Below are positions 1-8,968 of a DNA stretch of 14,324 nucleotides, piece after piece (positions within the stretch are counted from its first letter, which is position 1; the number at the start of each line of letters is the position of its first letter). A model generated the notes under the pieces. The model made no database searches. It saw only the letters and a list, made by a program, of their open reading frames with translations, and was not told where the DNA came from. Made by a program: the position numbers and the translations under genes. This DNA is from Bacteroidia bacterium (lineage in GTDB: Bacteria > Bacteroidota > Bacteroidia > Flavobacteriales > Flavobacteriaceae): contig JAUIAA010000020.1 in NCBI GenBank assembly GCA_030425715.1, forward strand, positions 1 through 14,324, written 5' to 3'.

Positions 1-501
1 ATAGAAAAACTAAATCAACGAGATTTAGAAACCATGAATTATTTAATCTATCGATGTGCTGAAATGCATATGCGGCATATTCAAAATTCTGGAGATGCTT
101 TTGAGTTAGGCTCCTCAAGACCTTTAGATTTTGGGCATTGGTCTGCCCATAAATTAGAGCAACTTTCTAACTTTAAAATAAGGCATGGCGAAGCGGTTGC
201 TGTAGGAATTGCATTAGATAGTACCTACTCTTTTTTAATGGGTTGGATGGATGAGAAATCCTTACAGCGCATCCTCAATGTTATATTACAGTTAGGGTTT
301 TCCATTTGCTACAAAGAATTCGATAAAAATGTTTTAACCGGCTTACAAGAATTTAGAGAACATCTTGGAGGGCAACTTACCATCATGCTTTTAAAAGAAT
401 TAGGATGTGGATTTGAAGTAAATGAAATAAACGATGCATTGGTTTTACAATCTATTGACTATTTAAATAAATACGCCGTTCAAAAACACGTGTCCCTATG
501 A
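1..501 (+). CDS. eboD: EboD, 3-dehydroquinate synthase-like protein (C-terminal part, 5' end off window)
   Basis: The frame is open from base 1 with no stop, so this is the C-terminal part of a longer gene; the ATG at 34 is internal. The protein has the signature of the dehydroquinate synthase fold: a GH-x3-H motif (FGHWSAHKLE; His codons at 136 and 148) and an HGEAV motif (His at 184). In AroB these positions hold two metal-ligand histidines and a catalytic histidine. The spelling around GSSRPLDFGHWSAHKLE differs from housekeeping AroB (usually NxGHTxGHAxE) and matches the ebo-cluster branch. The identification rests mainly on the two genes that follow, which are eboE and eboF. Its stop overlaps the eboE start (ATGA at 498-501), implying translational coupling. 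The catalysed reaction is unknown; a cyclase acting on a sugar phosphate is inferred from the family. The preserved histidines suggest an active enzyme. Confidence 0.85.
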   Translation: MEKLNQRDLETMNYLIYRCAEMHMRHIQNSGDAFELGSSRPLDFGHWSAHKLEQLSNFKIRHGEAVAVGIALDSTYSFLMGWMDEKSLQRILNVILQLGFSICYKEFDKNVLTGLQEFREHLGGQLTIMLLKELGCGFEVNEINDALVLQSIDYLNKYAVQKHVSL

Positions 502-1709
502 ATATATGTCGAAATGCACATTTAAGTTATTGCACCAATATCCATCCGGGAGAAACATGGAACCAAGTTTTTAAAAGCTTAAAAGATTATACAATTTTTG
601 TAAAAAAAGAATTTAGCCCAAATACCCCGTTTGGAATAGGTTTACGGCTATCAAAATTGGCTGCCACAGAATTATTACAACATAACAATTTACAAAAATT
701 TAAAAAATGGTTAGACCAAAATCAGTTGTATGTATTTACTTTAAATGGTTTCCCTTATGGGGAATTTCATAACGTAGTGATTAAAGACTTGGTGCATCAA
801 CCCGATTGGACTACCAAAGAAAGGTTAAACTACACCAAAGATTTAATGCGAATTTTGGCTTATTTACTACCAGATGGTATGGATGGAGGAGTATCGACTT
901 CTCCTATCTCTTATAAATATTGGTTTACAATAGAAGCTGATAAAAATATTGCAAAAGAAAAAGCTTGTTACCATATAATTGAAATTGTTTTAGAACTAAT
1001 TGAAATTCAAAAATCTACAGGTAAATTATTGCACTTAGATATCGAACCAGAACCAGATGGTTTTTTAGAAAATACCCAAGAAGTAATTGATTATTTTAAG
1101 GATTACTTGCTAAAGTTTGGTGCGAAAAAAATTCAAGAAACTGTAAACTGTTCTATTGAGACCGCAAAAAATTATATTCTTAATCACATCCAAATTTGTT
1201 ATGATGTTTGCCACTTTGCCTTAGCTTATGAGAAACCAAAAGAAGTAATAGATGCTTTTTCAAAAAATGGAATTAAAGTTGGTAAAATACAAATTAGCGC
1301 TGCATTAAAATGTAAAAAATCTATAGACATAGCTATTGAAAATCAAATACAGTCTATAAAACAATTTGATGAGCCCACCTATTTACATCAAGCAGTTGTT
1401 CAATTAAATAATGGGTCTCTACTTCATTATCCTGATTTAGATCAAGGATTAAAAGCTATGCAAGAGCCTAATTTTAAAGAAATAAGAACACATTACCATG
1501 TACCCGTTTTTATAAATAGCTTTGAAATATTACAATCTACACAAAGTGAAATTATAGAAGCACTAAACTATTGGAAAGAAAACAAATTTACCAACCATTT
1601 AGAAGTAGAAACTTATACTTGGAACGTTTTGCCAAAAGAATTACAAACCAATATTACCGATTCTATTATTAGAGAATTAAATTGGGTAAAAACCATAATT
1701 CAAAACTAA
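498..1709 (+). CDS. eboE: EboE, metabolite traffic protein with xylose isomerase-like TIM barrel
   Basis: A 403-residue cytoplasmic protein of the sugar-phosphate isomerase/epimerase-like TIM-barrel fold. The N-terminus carries the EboE signature YCTNIHPGETW (residues 11-21). Likely metal-site residues sit at barrel strand ends: E183 and E185 in LDIEPEPDG, D236 and H239 in YDVCHFA, Q265 in QIS, H332 and H334 in THYHVPVF, and E369/E371 in LEVETYTWNVLP. Their spacing matches xylose-isomerase-type divalent-metal sites, so it is probably a metal-dependent enzyme, although the family name describes a transport role. In Nostoc, ebo genes are needed to move a scytonemin precursor to the periplasm; the substrate here is unknown. 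The ATG overlaps the eboD stop by four bases, and eboF begins one base after the stop. There is no signal peptide. Length and motifs look intact. Confidence 0.9.
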   Translation: MNICRNAHLSYCTNIHPGETWNQVFKSLKDYTIFVKKEFSPNTPFGIGLRLSKLAATELLQHNNLQKFKKWLDQNQLYVFTLNGFPYGEFHNVVIKDLVHQPDWTTKERLNYTKDLMRILAYLLPDGMDGGVSTSPISYKYWFTIEADKNIAKEKACYHIIEIVLELIEIQKSTGKLLHLDIEPEPDGFLENTQEVIDYFKDYLLKFGAKKIQETVNCSIETAKNYILNHIQICYDVCHFALAYEKPKEVIDAFSKNGIKVGKIQISAALKCKKSIDIAIENQIQSIKQFDEPTYLHQAVVQLNNGSLLHYPDLDQGLKAMQEPNFKEIRTHYHVPVFINSFEILQSTQSEIIEALNYWKENKFTNHLEVETYTWNVLPKELQTNITDSIIRELNWVKTIIQN

Positions 1710-1710
1710 A

Positions 1711-3078
1711 ATGAAGCAAACGGTTGTTATAAATGTTGTAGGTTTATCTAGCTCATTATTGCAAGATGAAAGCTTATTTTTAACACAATGGATAAAATCT
1801 AAACAAATCACTAAAATAAAGCCAATGCTTCCAGCAGTTACTTGTGCTGTTCAATCAACTTATTTAACAGGAAAATGGCCAAGTGAACACGGAATTGTAG
1901 GCAATGGCTGGTATTTTAAGGAGGAATGCGAAGTGAAACTTTGGAGGCAATCCAATCACTTAGTGGAAGCCTCAAAAATATGGGATGAGGCCAAAGCAAA
2001 AGACCCTAACTTTACCTGCTCCAGTATGTTTTGGTGGTACAATATGTATTCGAATGCCGATTTCACTGTAACTCCAAGACCGCAATACAGAGCCGACGGA
2101 CAAAAAAAACCGGACTGTTATTCCAATCCGCCAGAGTTACGAGACCGATTGCAAAATGAGCTAGGTACTTTTCCGCTTTTTAATTTTTGGGGACCAAATA
2201 CCAGTATCAAATCTACCCAGTGGATTGCCAATGCCTCAAAATTGGTACACAATTGGCACGAACCTACACTGCAATTAATTTATTTACCGCATCTAGATTA
2301 TGTGCTGCAAAAACACAACAACCAAAAAATCATTGCAAAAGATGTAAAAGAAATTGATGATGTTTGCAAAGATTTAATTTATTTTTATGAAGCCAAAGGC
2401 ATCACACCAATTGTTTTATCGGAATATGGTATCAACCCTGTAAAAGCACCAATCCACATCAATAGAATATTGAGAAAGCATGGGTACATCAAAATTCGAA
2501 CAGAAAATAACTTAGAACTTTTGGATGCTGGAATAAGCACAGCTTTTGCTGTAGCAGATCATCAAATAGCACATATTTATATCAGCGACAAAAGCACATT
2601 GAAAGATGTAGCTTCAATTCTGTCCCAAATACCTGAGATAGATTTAATTTTAGACAAAGAAGTACAAAAAAAATACCATCTGAATCATTCTAGGTCTGGA
2701 GATATAGTAGTTGTTGCCAAACCTGAATTTTGGTTTACTTATTACTATTGGTTAGGCGATAAAAAAGCACCTGATTTTGCTAGGATGGTAGATATTCATA
2801 AAAAGCCAGGCTATGATCCTGTTGAGTTATTTACCGACCCAAAGAAAAAAATGATGATGGGTAGAATTCTATGGAAACTATTGTGCAAAAAATTAGGTTT
2901 TAGAACCTTATTAAATGTGATACCTTTAGACGCAACTTTGGTAAAAGGGTCGCATGGAGCGATAAATATTGAAGAGAAATACTACCCAGTAGTTATTCAT
3001 CCTCAAAAAACCAAAACAAACGAAAAACTAAACCCAACAGATATTTACCCATTAATCATGGATGAAATATTTAATTAA
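1711..3078 (+). CDS. eboF: EboF, alkaline phosphatase superfamily (nucleotide pyrophosphatase-like) protein
   Basis: A 455-residue protein starting one base after eboE. It shows the type I phosphodiesterase/nucleotide pyrophosphatase layout: an N-terminal strand VVINVVGL, the nucleophile region LPAVTCAVQSTYLTG with candidate nucleophile T44, HGIVGNGWYF (60-69), LPHLDY with D196, LSEYGI (236-241), DIHKKPGYDP with H363, and GSHGA with H415. Several positions that bind metal in phosphonoacetate hydrolase and NPP enzymes are changed: the DG after the first strand reads VVG, the SDHG motif reads SEYG, and the His four residues after D196 is Gln. T44, D196, H363 and H415 remain. It probably acts on a phosphoester or pyrophosphate made by the other ebo enzymes, but substrate and activity cannot be read from sequence. 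No signal peptide is visible, so it is probably cytoplasmic. The neighbouring eboD and eboE make the assignment firm. Confidence 0.87.
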   Translation: MKQTVVINVVGLSSSLLQDESLFLTQWIKSKQITKIKPMLPAVTCAVQSTYLTGKWPSEHGIVGNGWYFKEECEVKLWRQSNHLVEASKIWDEAKAKDPNFTCSSMFWWYNMYSNADFTVTPRPQYRADGQKKPDCYSNPPELRDRLQNELGTFPLFNFWGPNTSIKSTQWIANASKLVHNWHEPTLQLIYLPHLDYVLQKHNNQKIIAKDVKEIDDVCKDLIYFYEAKGITPIVLSEYGINPVKAPIHINRILRKHGYIKIRTENNLELLDAGISTAFAVADHQIAHIYISDKSTLKDVASILSQIPEIDLILDKEVQKKYHLNHSRSGDIVVVAKPEFWFTYYYWLGDKKAPDFARMVDIHKKPGYDPVELFTDPKKKMMMGRILWKLLCKKLGFRTLLNVIPLDATLVKGSHGAINIEEKYYPVVIHPQKTKTNEKLNPTDIYPLIMDEIFN

Positions 3079-3088
3079 AACACTACAA

Positions 3089-6000
3089 ATGAAAATTTTA
3101 AAAAACTTTTTAAGTATTATTTGCTTCGTTCTATTTCTAACTTCTTGTCAAAAAGAAACACCTAAAGTATTGATTTTTAGTAAGACAGAAGGATTTAGGC
3201 ATGGTTCTATTGAAACAGGGGTCAAAGCTATTGAAAAATTGGGGCACGAAAATAATTTTGAGGTAGTACATACAGAAGATGCCACTAATTTTAGAGAAGA
3301 AAATTTAAAACAATACGCTGCAGTAATTTTTTTAAATACCACAGGTGACGTTTTAAATGCAGAGCAGCAAGCTGATTTTGAAAGGTATATACAAGCTGGT
3401 GGTGGCTTTGTAGGAGTGCATGCAGCTACAGATACCGAATATGATTGGCATTGGTATAACCAATTGGTTGGAGCCTATTTTAAAGACCATCCACATATTC
3501 AAAAAGCAACTTTACAAGTTTTAGATAAAAACCATGCTTCTACTTCTTTTATGCAGGATACTTTTGAAAAAGAAGACGAGTGGTATAATTTTAAGGACAT
3601 CAACCCAGATATTCATGTTTTAATTAAAATTGACGAAAAAAGTTATGAAGGAGGAAAGAATGGAGAAAATCATCCAATTTCTTGGTACCATAATTATGAT
3701 GGTGGAAGATCTTTTTACACAGAAATGGGGCATACTATAGAAACCTATCAGGATGCTAATTTTTTAAACCATCTTTTAGGAGGTATAAATTATGCTATTG
3801 GAAATAACAACTTAGATTATAGTTTAGCCACATCAAAACGTGTGCCTCAAGCCAATCGATTTGAAAGAACCGTTTTAGATTTGAATCTTAACGAACCGAT
3901 GGAATTGGATGAATTGCCTAACCGAGGAATTTTATTTGTAGAAAGAAGAGGTGCTATTAAGCTTTATGACTTTAAGGAAGAAAAAACAAAAACCATAGCT
4001 CAGTTAGACCTTTTTTACGGTAATGAAGACGGACTTTTAGGTTTAGCCGTAGACCCACATTACGAAAAAAACAATTGGGTTTATTTTTTCTATGCCGACC
4101 CTGAAAAACATGAGCAACGCATCTCTAGATTTGATTTGGTAGGGGATAATCTAGTCTTAGCATCTGAAAAAATACTGCTAACCATTCCAGCTATTAGAGC
4201 ATGTTGCCATAGTGGTGGCTCTTTAGAATTTGGTCCAGATGGCAATCTTTTTATCACTACCGGTGATAATACCAATCCTTTTGAATCTGCTGGGTTTGCA
4301 CCGATAGACGAAAGACCCAATCGCGATTCTTTTGATGCGCAGAAATCTGCCGCAAACACCAATGATTTAAGAGGGAAAATACTTAGAATCAAACCCGAAG
4401 ATGATGGTACTTATTCTATCCCAGAAGGAAACCTATTTCCAGAAGGAACCCCTAAAACACGTCCAGAAATATACATAATGGGCTGCCGTAATCCCTTTCG
4501 TATGTCTATTGATAGTAAAACCAAATATGTATATTGGGGTGATGTTGGCCCTGATGCTGGAAAGGGAAAACCAGATCGTGGCCCCAAAGGAATGGGAGAG
4601 TTTAACCAAGCAAGAACCGCGGGAAATTGGGGCTGGCCTTATACGCGTGGCAATAACCAAGCTTATAATGACTTTAATTTTACCACCAATGTTTCTGGTG
4701 CTAAATTTGACCCAAATCATCTGATAAATAATTCACCGTACAATACAGGAATAGAAGAATTACCTCCAGCAAAGGAATCTATAATTTGGTATTCATATGA
4801 TAAATCTGAAGAATTTCCTTGGTTGGGAAAAGGTGGGGTAAACCCTATGGCTGGTCCTGTTTTTCATAGCTCTGATTATCCCAATGCGAAACAAACTTTT
4901 CCAAAATATTATGAAAACAAATTATTTGTATACGAATGGATGCGGGATTGGATCTATGTAGTTACACTAGACGAAAACTACAATTATAAAAGTGCAGAAC
5001 CATTTATGCCAGATGTGGAATTTTCACATCCTATGGACATGATTTTTGGTTCTGACGGAAATATGTACGTTCTGGAGTACGGCCAAAAATGGAACGCACA
5101 AAACTTAGATGCACGATTAAATAGAATTACCTATGTTAGCAATAATAGAGCTCCTATTGCAAAAATAGAAACGGATAAAGTGGTTGGAGGCACGCCCTTA
5201 ACCGTTCACTTTTCGGCAGCCAAATCACAAGATTATGATTATGATAAACTATCTTATCAATGGTTTTTTACGGATAAAAATGTACAATCAACAGCATTAG
5301 AAACTGATTTTACCTTTGAAAACCCAGGTGTTTACGAAGTGGTTTTAAAAGTAACCGATAGCAAAGGAAATACCAACGAAACCAAAACCAAAATAATGGT
5401 AGGAAATGATACTCCTGAAATCACTATTGATATTGACCCAAATAACACCGCTTTTTGGGATCACAAAAAGGTTAACTATAAAGTTTCTGTTAACGATAAA
5501 CAAGATGGCGCAACCCAAGATGGTAGCATTAATGCCAATGATGTAAAAGTTACTTTAACTTATATTCCGCAAGGAAAAGACATGGTAAAGGCTACGGTTG
5601 GTCATCAAAAAAGTACGATTCCATCTGGGAAAATAATTATTGACAACTCCGATTGTAAAGCTTGTCATGCAGAAAATGAAAAGGTAAATGGTCCAAGCTA
5701 TTTGGATATTGCAAGCAAATATTCTCAAAAAGATCTTGGTTATTTGGTAAGTAAGGTAATCAAAGGTGGTGCAGGAGTTTGGGGAGAAAGTCCAATGTCT
5801 GCCCATCCACAATTATCCTCAAAAGAGGTAGAAGAAGTGATTCAATATATTTTATCTTTAAAAGCACCTCAAGGTAAAAATACCAAATCCCTTCCATTAA
5901 GTGGAGAAATTATTTTTAATGACCATACTGGAGACGAAAACGAAGGAATTTATGTGCTTATGGCATCCTACACGGATAAAGGAAGTGAAGGACAACCAGA

Positions 6001-6445
6001 TTCAGAATTAAATGTTAGTGAACAAATCATTTTTCAAACTCCAAAACTAGAAGCCGAAAATGCCGATGAAAAAAGTCCCGAAATAAGTGCCTGGGACAGA
6101 GATGATATGACCATTATTGGATCAATTGTAAATGATTCTTATTTGCGATTTAACCAACAAAAGTTAAACGACTTAGAGAGTGTAAAACTGGCAGTATTTT
6201 ATCCATCTAACTATCCTTTTTATGGTTGGGTAGAAGTTAGGGAGGGTAGCTCAGATGGCAATCTAATTGGAAAATCAAGACCAACTGCTTATCGAGATAA
6301 TGGAGAAGGCGGTCAAAAATTCATTACTATTCCTGTACAACCAACTAAAGATGTTGCCGATTTATTTTTGGTATTTAAAAATGATAAAGATCCTAAACAA
6401 TTTATTGCCAATGCAGATTGGATATTATTAAATTATAAGCATTAA
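3089..6445 (+). CDS. ThuA / sugar dehydrogenase / PKD / cytochrome c / CBM6-like fusion lipoprotein
   Basis: The ATG at 3089 is preferred over the ATG at 3062: the earlier one lies inside eboF and would put nine residues before an otherwise perfect lipoprotein signal ending in LTSC (mature Cys20 of 1118 residues). Residues below are counted from 3089. Order: ThuA-like domain (about 25-240; TEGFRHGSI, GGGFVGVHAATD, EMGHT); glucose/sorbosone dehydrogenase propeller (about 255-680; NEDGLLGLAVDP, CHSGGSLEFGPDG, GCRNPFR, HPMDM), a family that usually uses PQQ; PKD domain (about 685-772; ending GVYEVVLKVTDSKGN); mono-haem cytochrome c (about 850-925; CKACH at 856-860, candidate axial Met903); C-terminal CBM6-like beta domain (about 985-1118, starting near LEAEN). 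It is predicted to be membrane-anchored outside the cytoplasm, oxidising a sugar and passing electrons to its own haem. In rhizobia ThuA takes part in 3-keto-trehalose metabolism. It starts 10 bases after eboF. Substrate unknown; family calls are strong. Confidence 0.88.
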   Translation: MKILKNFLSIICFVLFLTSCQKETPKVLIFSKTEGFRHGSIETGVKAIEKLGHENNFEVVHTEDATNFREENLKQYAAVIFLNTTGDVLNAEQQADFERYIQAGGGFVGVHAATDTEYDWHWYNQLVGAYFKDHPHIQKATLQVLDKNHASTSFMQDTFEKEDEWYNFKDINPDIHVLIKIDEKSYEGGKNGENHPISWYHNYDGGRSFYTEMGHTIETYQDANFLNHLLGGINYAIGNNNLDYSLATSKRVPQANRFERTVLDLNLNEPMELDELPNRGILFVERRGAIKLYDFKEEKTKTIAQLDLFYGNEDGLLGLAVDPHYEKNNWVYFFYADPEKHEQRISRFDLVGDNLVLASEKILLTIPAIRACCHSGGSLEFGPDGNLFITTGDNTNPFESAGFAPIDERPNRDSFDAQKSAANTNDLRGKILRIKPEDDGTYSIPEGNLFPEGTPKTRPEIYIMGCRNPFRMSIDSKTKYVYWGDVGPDAGKGKPDRGPKGMGEFNQARTAGNWGWPYTRGNNQAYNDFNFTTNVSGAKFDPNHLINNSPYNTGIEELPPAKESIIWYSYDKSEEFPWLGKGGVNPMAGPVFHSSDYPNAKQTFPKYYENKLFVYEWMRDWIYVVTLDENYNYKSAEPFMPDVEFSHPMDMIFGSDGNMYVLEYGQKWNAQNLDARLNRITYVSNNRAPIAKIETDKVVGGTPLTVHFSAAKSQDYDYDKLSYQWFFTDKNVQSTALETDFTFENPGVYEVVLKVTDSKGNTNETKTKIMVGNDTPEITIDIDPNNTAFWDHKKVNYKVSVNDKQDGATQDGSINANDVKVTLTYIPQGKDMVKATVGHQKSTIPSGKIIIDNSDCKACHAENEKVNGPSYLDIASKYSQKDLGYLVSKVIKGGAGVWGESPMSAHPQLSSKEVEEVIQYILSLKAPQGKNTKSLPLSGEIIFNDHTGDENEGIYVLMASYTDKGSEGQPDSELNVSEQIIFQTPKLEAENADEKSPEISAWDRDDMTIIGSIVNDSYLRFNQQKLNDLESVKLAVFYPSNYPFYGWVEVREGSSDGNLIGKSRPTAYRDNGEGGQKFITIPVQPTKDVADLFLVFKNDKDPKQFIANADWILLNYKH

Positions 6446-6475
6446 TATCCTTAAAAAATATATCGTTATTTAGAT

Positions 6476-8917
6476 ATGGTTGTACTTAAAAAAAAATCTT
6501 GGTTTATTTTAATATTTTGTTTCTGCTGCGCTATCTCAATTGCACAAAATAGCAGCCAAAAAGACAATCATCCTAATGAAAAAATATATCTACATTTTGA
6601 TAAACCCTATTATAGCTCAGGTGAAGATATTTGGTTTTCTGCGTATTTATTAAGTGCTGTTTCATTGCAACCTAACACCTTGAGTAAGCTTATTTATGTA
6701 GATATTATTAGTCCTCAGCAAAATGTCTTAGAGACCAAAAATATTCAAATAAATGATGATGGATTAGGATCCGGTAGTTTTAAGTTACCGCTTTCTTATA
6801 CAACTGGCGAATACACTATAAGAGCTTACACTAATTTTATGAGAAATTTTGAAGCCGATTATTTCTTTACTAAAAAAGTGCTCATATTTTCTACAAACAG
6901 TAAAAATATTGATTTTAACTCACTTGAATCATCTGTTAAGACAAACAACACATCAAAACCAGATGTGCAATTCTTTCCTGAAGGAGGGAACTTGGTTACA
7001 AACCTGATAAACAGAATTGGATTTAAGGCTATTGACCATAAAGGCAACAGCATTTCCATTACTGGGAAAATTAAAGACTCTAACGGAGCTACCATTGTAA
7101 ATATGTCAACCGTAAAATTTGGATTAGGGGTATTTGTATTAATTCCAAGGATTAATGAAACATATATAGCAGAGATTGATTATAATGGCCAAATTTTTAC
7201 ATATGTCTTACCAAAAGGTATAAAATCAGGAGTAGTAATGCAAGTTAAAGAGTTGGATGAATTTTTTAAAGCTTCTTTTGAATCCTCATTAGAAAATGGC
7301 ATGAAAAACTTAGAATTTAGAGTGACCCAAAATGGTATTTTAAAAAGTTCACAAATTATTTCTAGCGCTAACCCTAAAGCTATTGTCAATGTTCCAAAAA
7401 GTATATTAAATGATGGTGTTGCTCAGTTTACTCTAATCAACTCTCAAAAAGAAATAACCAATGAGCGGCTTGTTTTTGTACAAAAAAACGATTCGAGCAA
7501 TATTACAATCGAAACTAAAAAAAAATCTTATGGCAGAAGAGAATTAGTTGATTTAATAATATCTACTAAAGATAAAACCTGGGATAAGGCAAATTTTTCT
7601 GTAGCGGTTACAGACTATGACATTGTTGAGCCTAATCCTTCCGATATTAATATCAAATCTTATTTATTACTAAGCTCAGAAATAATGGGGCATATTGAGC
7701 AACCTAACTATTATTTCCAATCTCCTAGTCCTAGAAAAAAAAGATTGTTGGACTTACTTATGATGACTCAAGGTTGGCGAAAATATAAGTGGTCTGTTGA
7801 TGAATTTGTAAATCCAAAGAGTCTTTCTTTTCCACCAGAATTAGGAAAGCATTTTAGAGGTAAAATTAAAAGCATTCACAACTATTCTAAAAATGTAAAT
7901 GCAAAAGTTTCTCTTTTTTATAAAAACAGGTTTGATATAGGACAAGTAGAATCAAAAACTTTTAATAATGGTAGTTTTGATTTTGGTCCTTTTGATTTTC
8001 CAGATACCACATCTGTTATTATTCAAGCCACAAATACATTTACCAAAAAGGGGGAGAAAAAAGAGACTATTACCCGTGATTTTCATATAGAATTAGAACC
8101 GTTTAAGACCCCAAGTACAAATGGAATAACTCAAAATTCCAATTGGATAAATAATGAGGTTTTTCATAGGTACTTTAGTCGTTCTCAAGATATACAACAT
8201 ATAGATTCTGCCTATGCCATTGCAAATGGATTTATCATACTAGACGAAGTTGAACTTAATCCTGTGAAAGCAAAAAGGATTAAAAGCAAATTTTCCAATC
8301 GTCAAATCATTTATTCAAGACCTTCTTATAGAGTTGACTTTGACAAAATTCCAATTTTACCCAGTGAAAATATTTTATCTGCCTTAGAAGGTAGAATTCC
8401 TGGAGGACTAACTAGAGGAGTAAATACTTATTATGGTAATAAAGAACCCCTCTATTTAGTGGATGGAATTCCCGTTGGAGATATCTCTGGAATAACAGCA
8501 ATACCTATTATAAATATTAGTTTTGTTGATGTGGTGAAAGGCCCTGCTGCAGCTATATATGGCTCAAGAGCCGCGAATGGAGTTGTAGCGGTTTACACCA
8601 AACGTGCTGACGAAGTTGTTCAAACAGAAAATTTAATACCAAAAGAGAAAAAAGGTATTCTTAATATTCTATATCCTGGTAATCATCAAGTAAAAGAGTT
8701 TTATCAACCAAAATACGACACTAAAAAACCAGAACACAACAAATTAGACTACCGTTCAACCATTAGTTGGTCACCAATTGTAAAATTAGATACAACAAAA
8801 AAAGCTAGAATTCAATTTTATACTGCTGATATTCCAACAATATATAGAATAGATATTCAGGGAATTACCTCATTAGGACAACCTATTGTTAAACAATTGT
8901 TTATCAATGTTGAATAA
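6476..8917 (+). CDS. Exported macroglobulin MG2-like protein with C-terminal TonB-receptor plug domain, no barrel
   Basis: An 813-residue protein with a signal peptide (KKK, then a hydrophobic stretch ending SIAQ at residues 21-24). The N-terminal region opens with EKIYLHFDKPYYSSGEDIWF (35-54), characteristic of alpha-2-macroglobulin MG2-like domains in Bacteroidota, followed by more beta-sandwich repeats (FFPEGGNL at 166-173; a second domain set around 340-540). Residues about 615-710 form a TonB-dependent receptor plug, with LYLVDGIPVGD, VDVVKGPAAAIYGSRAANG and VVAVYTKR. About 100 residues follow, far too few for a 22-strand barrel, so it is not itself a TonB-dependent channel. Related plug-only proteins are common in flavobacteria and their role is unknown; docking to an outer-membrane partner is an inference. 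It starts 30 bases after the fusion-protein gene with no terminator between, so it is probably co-transcribed. A strong hairpin follows its stop. Confidence 0.8.
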   Translation: MVVLKKKSWFILIFCFCCAISIAQNSSQKDNHPNEKIYLHFDKPYYSSGEDIWFSAYLLSAVSLQPNTLSKLIYVDIISPQQNVLETKNIQINDDGLGSGSFKLPLSYTTGEYTIRAYTNFMRNFEADYFFTKKVLIFSTNSKNIDFNSLESSVKTNNTSKPDVQFFPEGGNLVTNLINRIGFKAIDHKGNSISITGKIKDSNGATIVNMSTVKFGLGVFVLIPRINETYIAEIDYNGQIFTYVLPKGIKSGVVMQVKELDEFFKASFESSLENGMKNLEFRVTQNGILKSSQIISSANPKAIVNVPKSILNDGVAQFTLINSQKEITNERLVFVQKNDSSNITIETKKKSYGRRELVDLIISTKDKTWDKANFSVAVTDYDIVEPNPSDINIKSYLLLSSEIMGHIEQPNYYFQSPSPRKKRLLDLLMMTQGWRKYKWSVDEFVNPKSLSFPPELGKHFRGKIKSIHNYSKNVNAKVSLFYKNRFDIGQVESKTFNNGSFDFGPFDFPDTTSVIIQATNTFTKKGEKKETITRDFHIELEPFKTPSTNGITQNSNWINNEVFHRYFSRSQDIQHIDSAYAIANGFIILDEVELNPVKAKRIKSKFSNRQIIYSRPSYRVDFDKIPILPSENILSALEGRIPGGLTRGVNTYYGNKEPLYLVDGIPVGDISGITAIPIINISFVDVVKGPAAAIYGSRAANGVVAVYTKRADEVVQTENLIPKEKKGILNILYPGNHQVKEFYQPKYDTKKPEHNKLDYRSTISWSPIVKLDTTKKARIQFYTADIPTIYRIDIQGITSLGQPIVKQLFINVE

Positions 8918-8948
8918 AAAAGTGCAGATTCTCCAACCTGCACTTTTT
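8917..8948. terminator. Bidirectional rho-independent terminator
   Basis: A perfect 11-bp inverted repeat, AAAAAGTGCAG (8917-8927) and CTGCACTTTTT (8938-8948), with a 10-base loop. It begins at the last base of the plus-strand stop codon and lies 20 bases from the end of the minus-strand gene. The stem ends in T-runs when read in either direction, so it can stop both convergent transcripts. Confidence 0.85.
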
Positions 8949-8968
8949 CAACTCAAATCAATATAAAA

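Noticed and set aside
3062..3088. Earlier ATG start for the ThuA fusion protein
   Set aside because: It lies within eboF and would place extra residues before a standard lipoprotein signal; the ATG at 3089 gives a clean lipobox.
4090..4724. Open frames inside the fusion gene on both strands
   Set aside because: They overlap a conserved sugar-dehydrogenase domain in other frames and show no independent motif.
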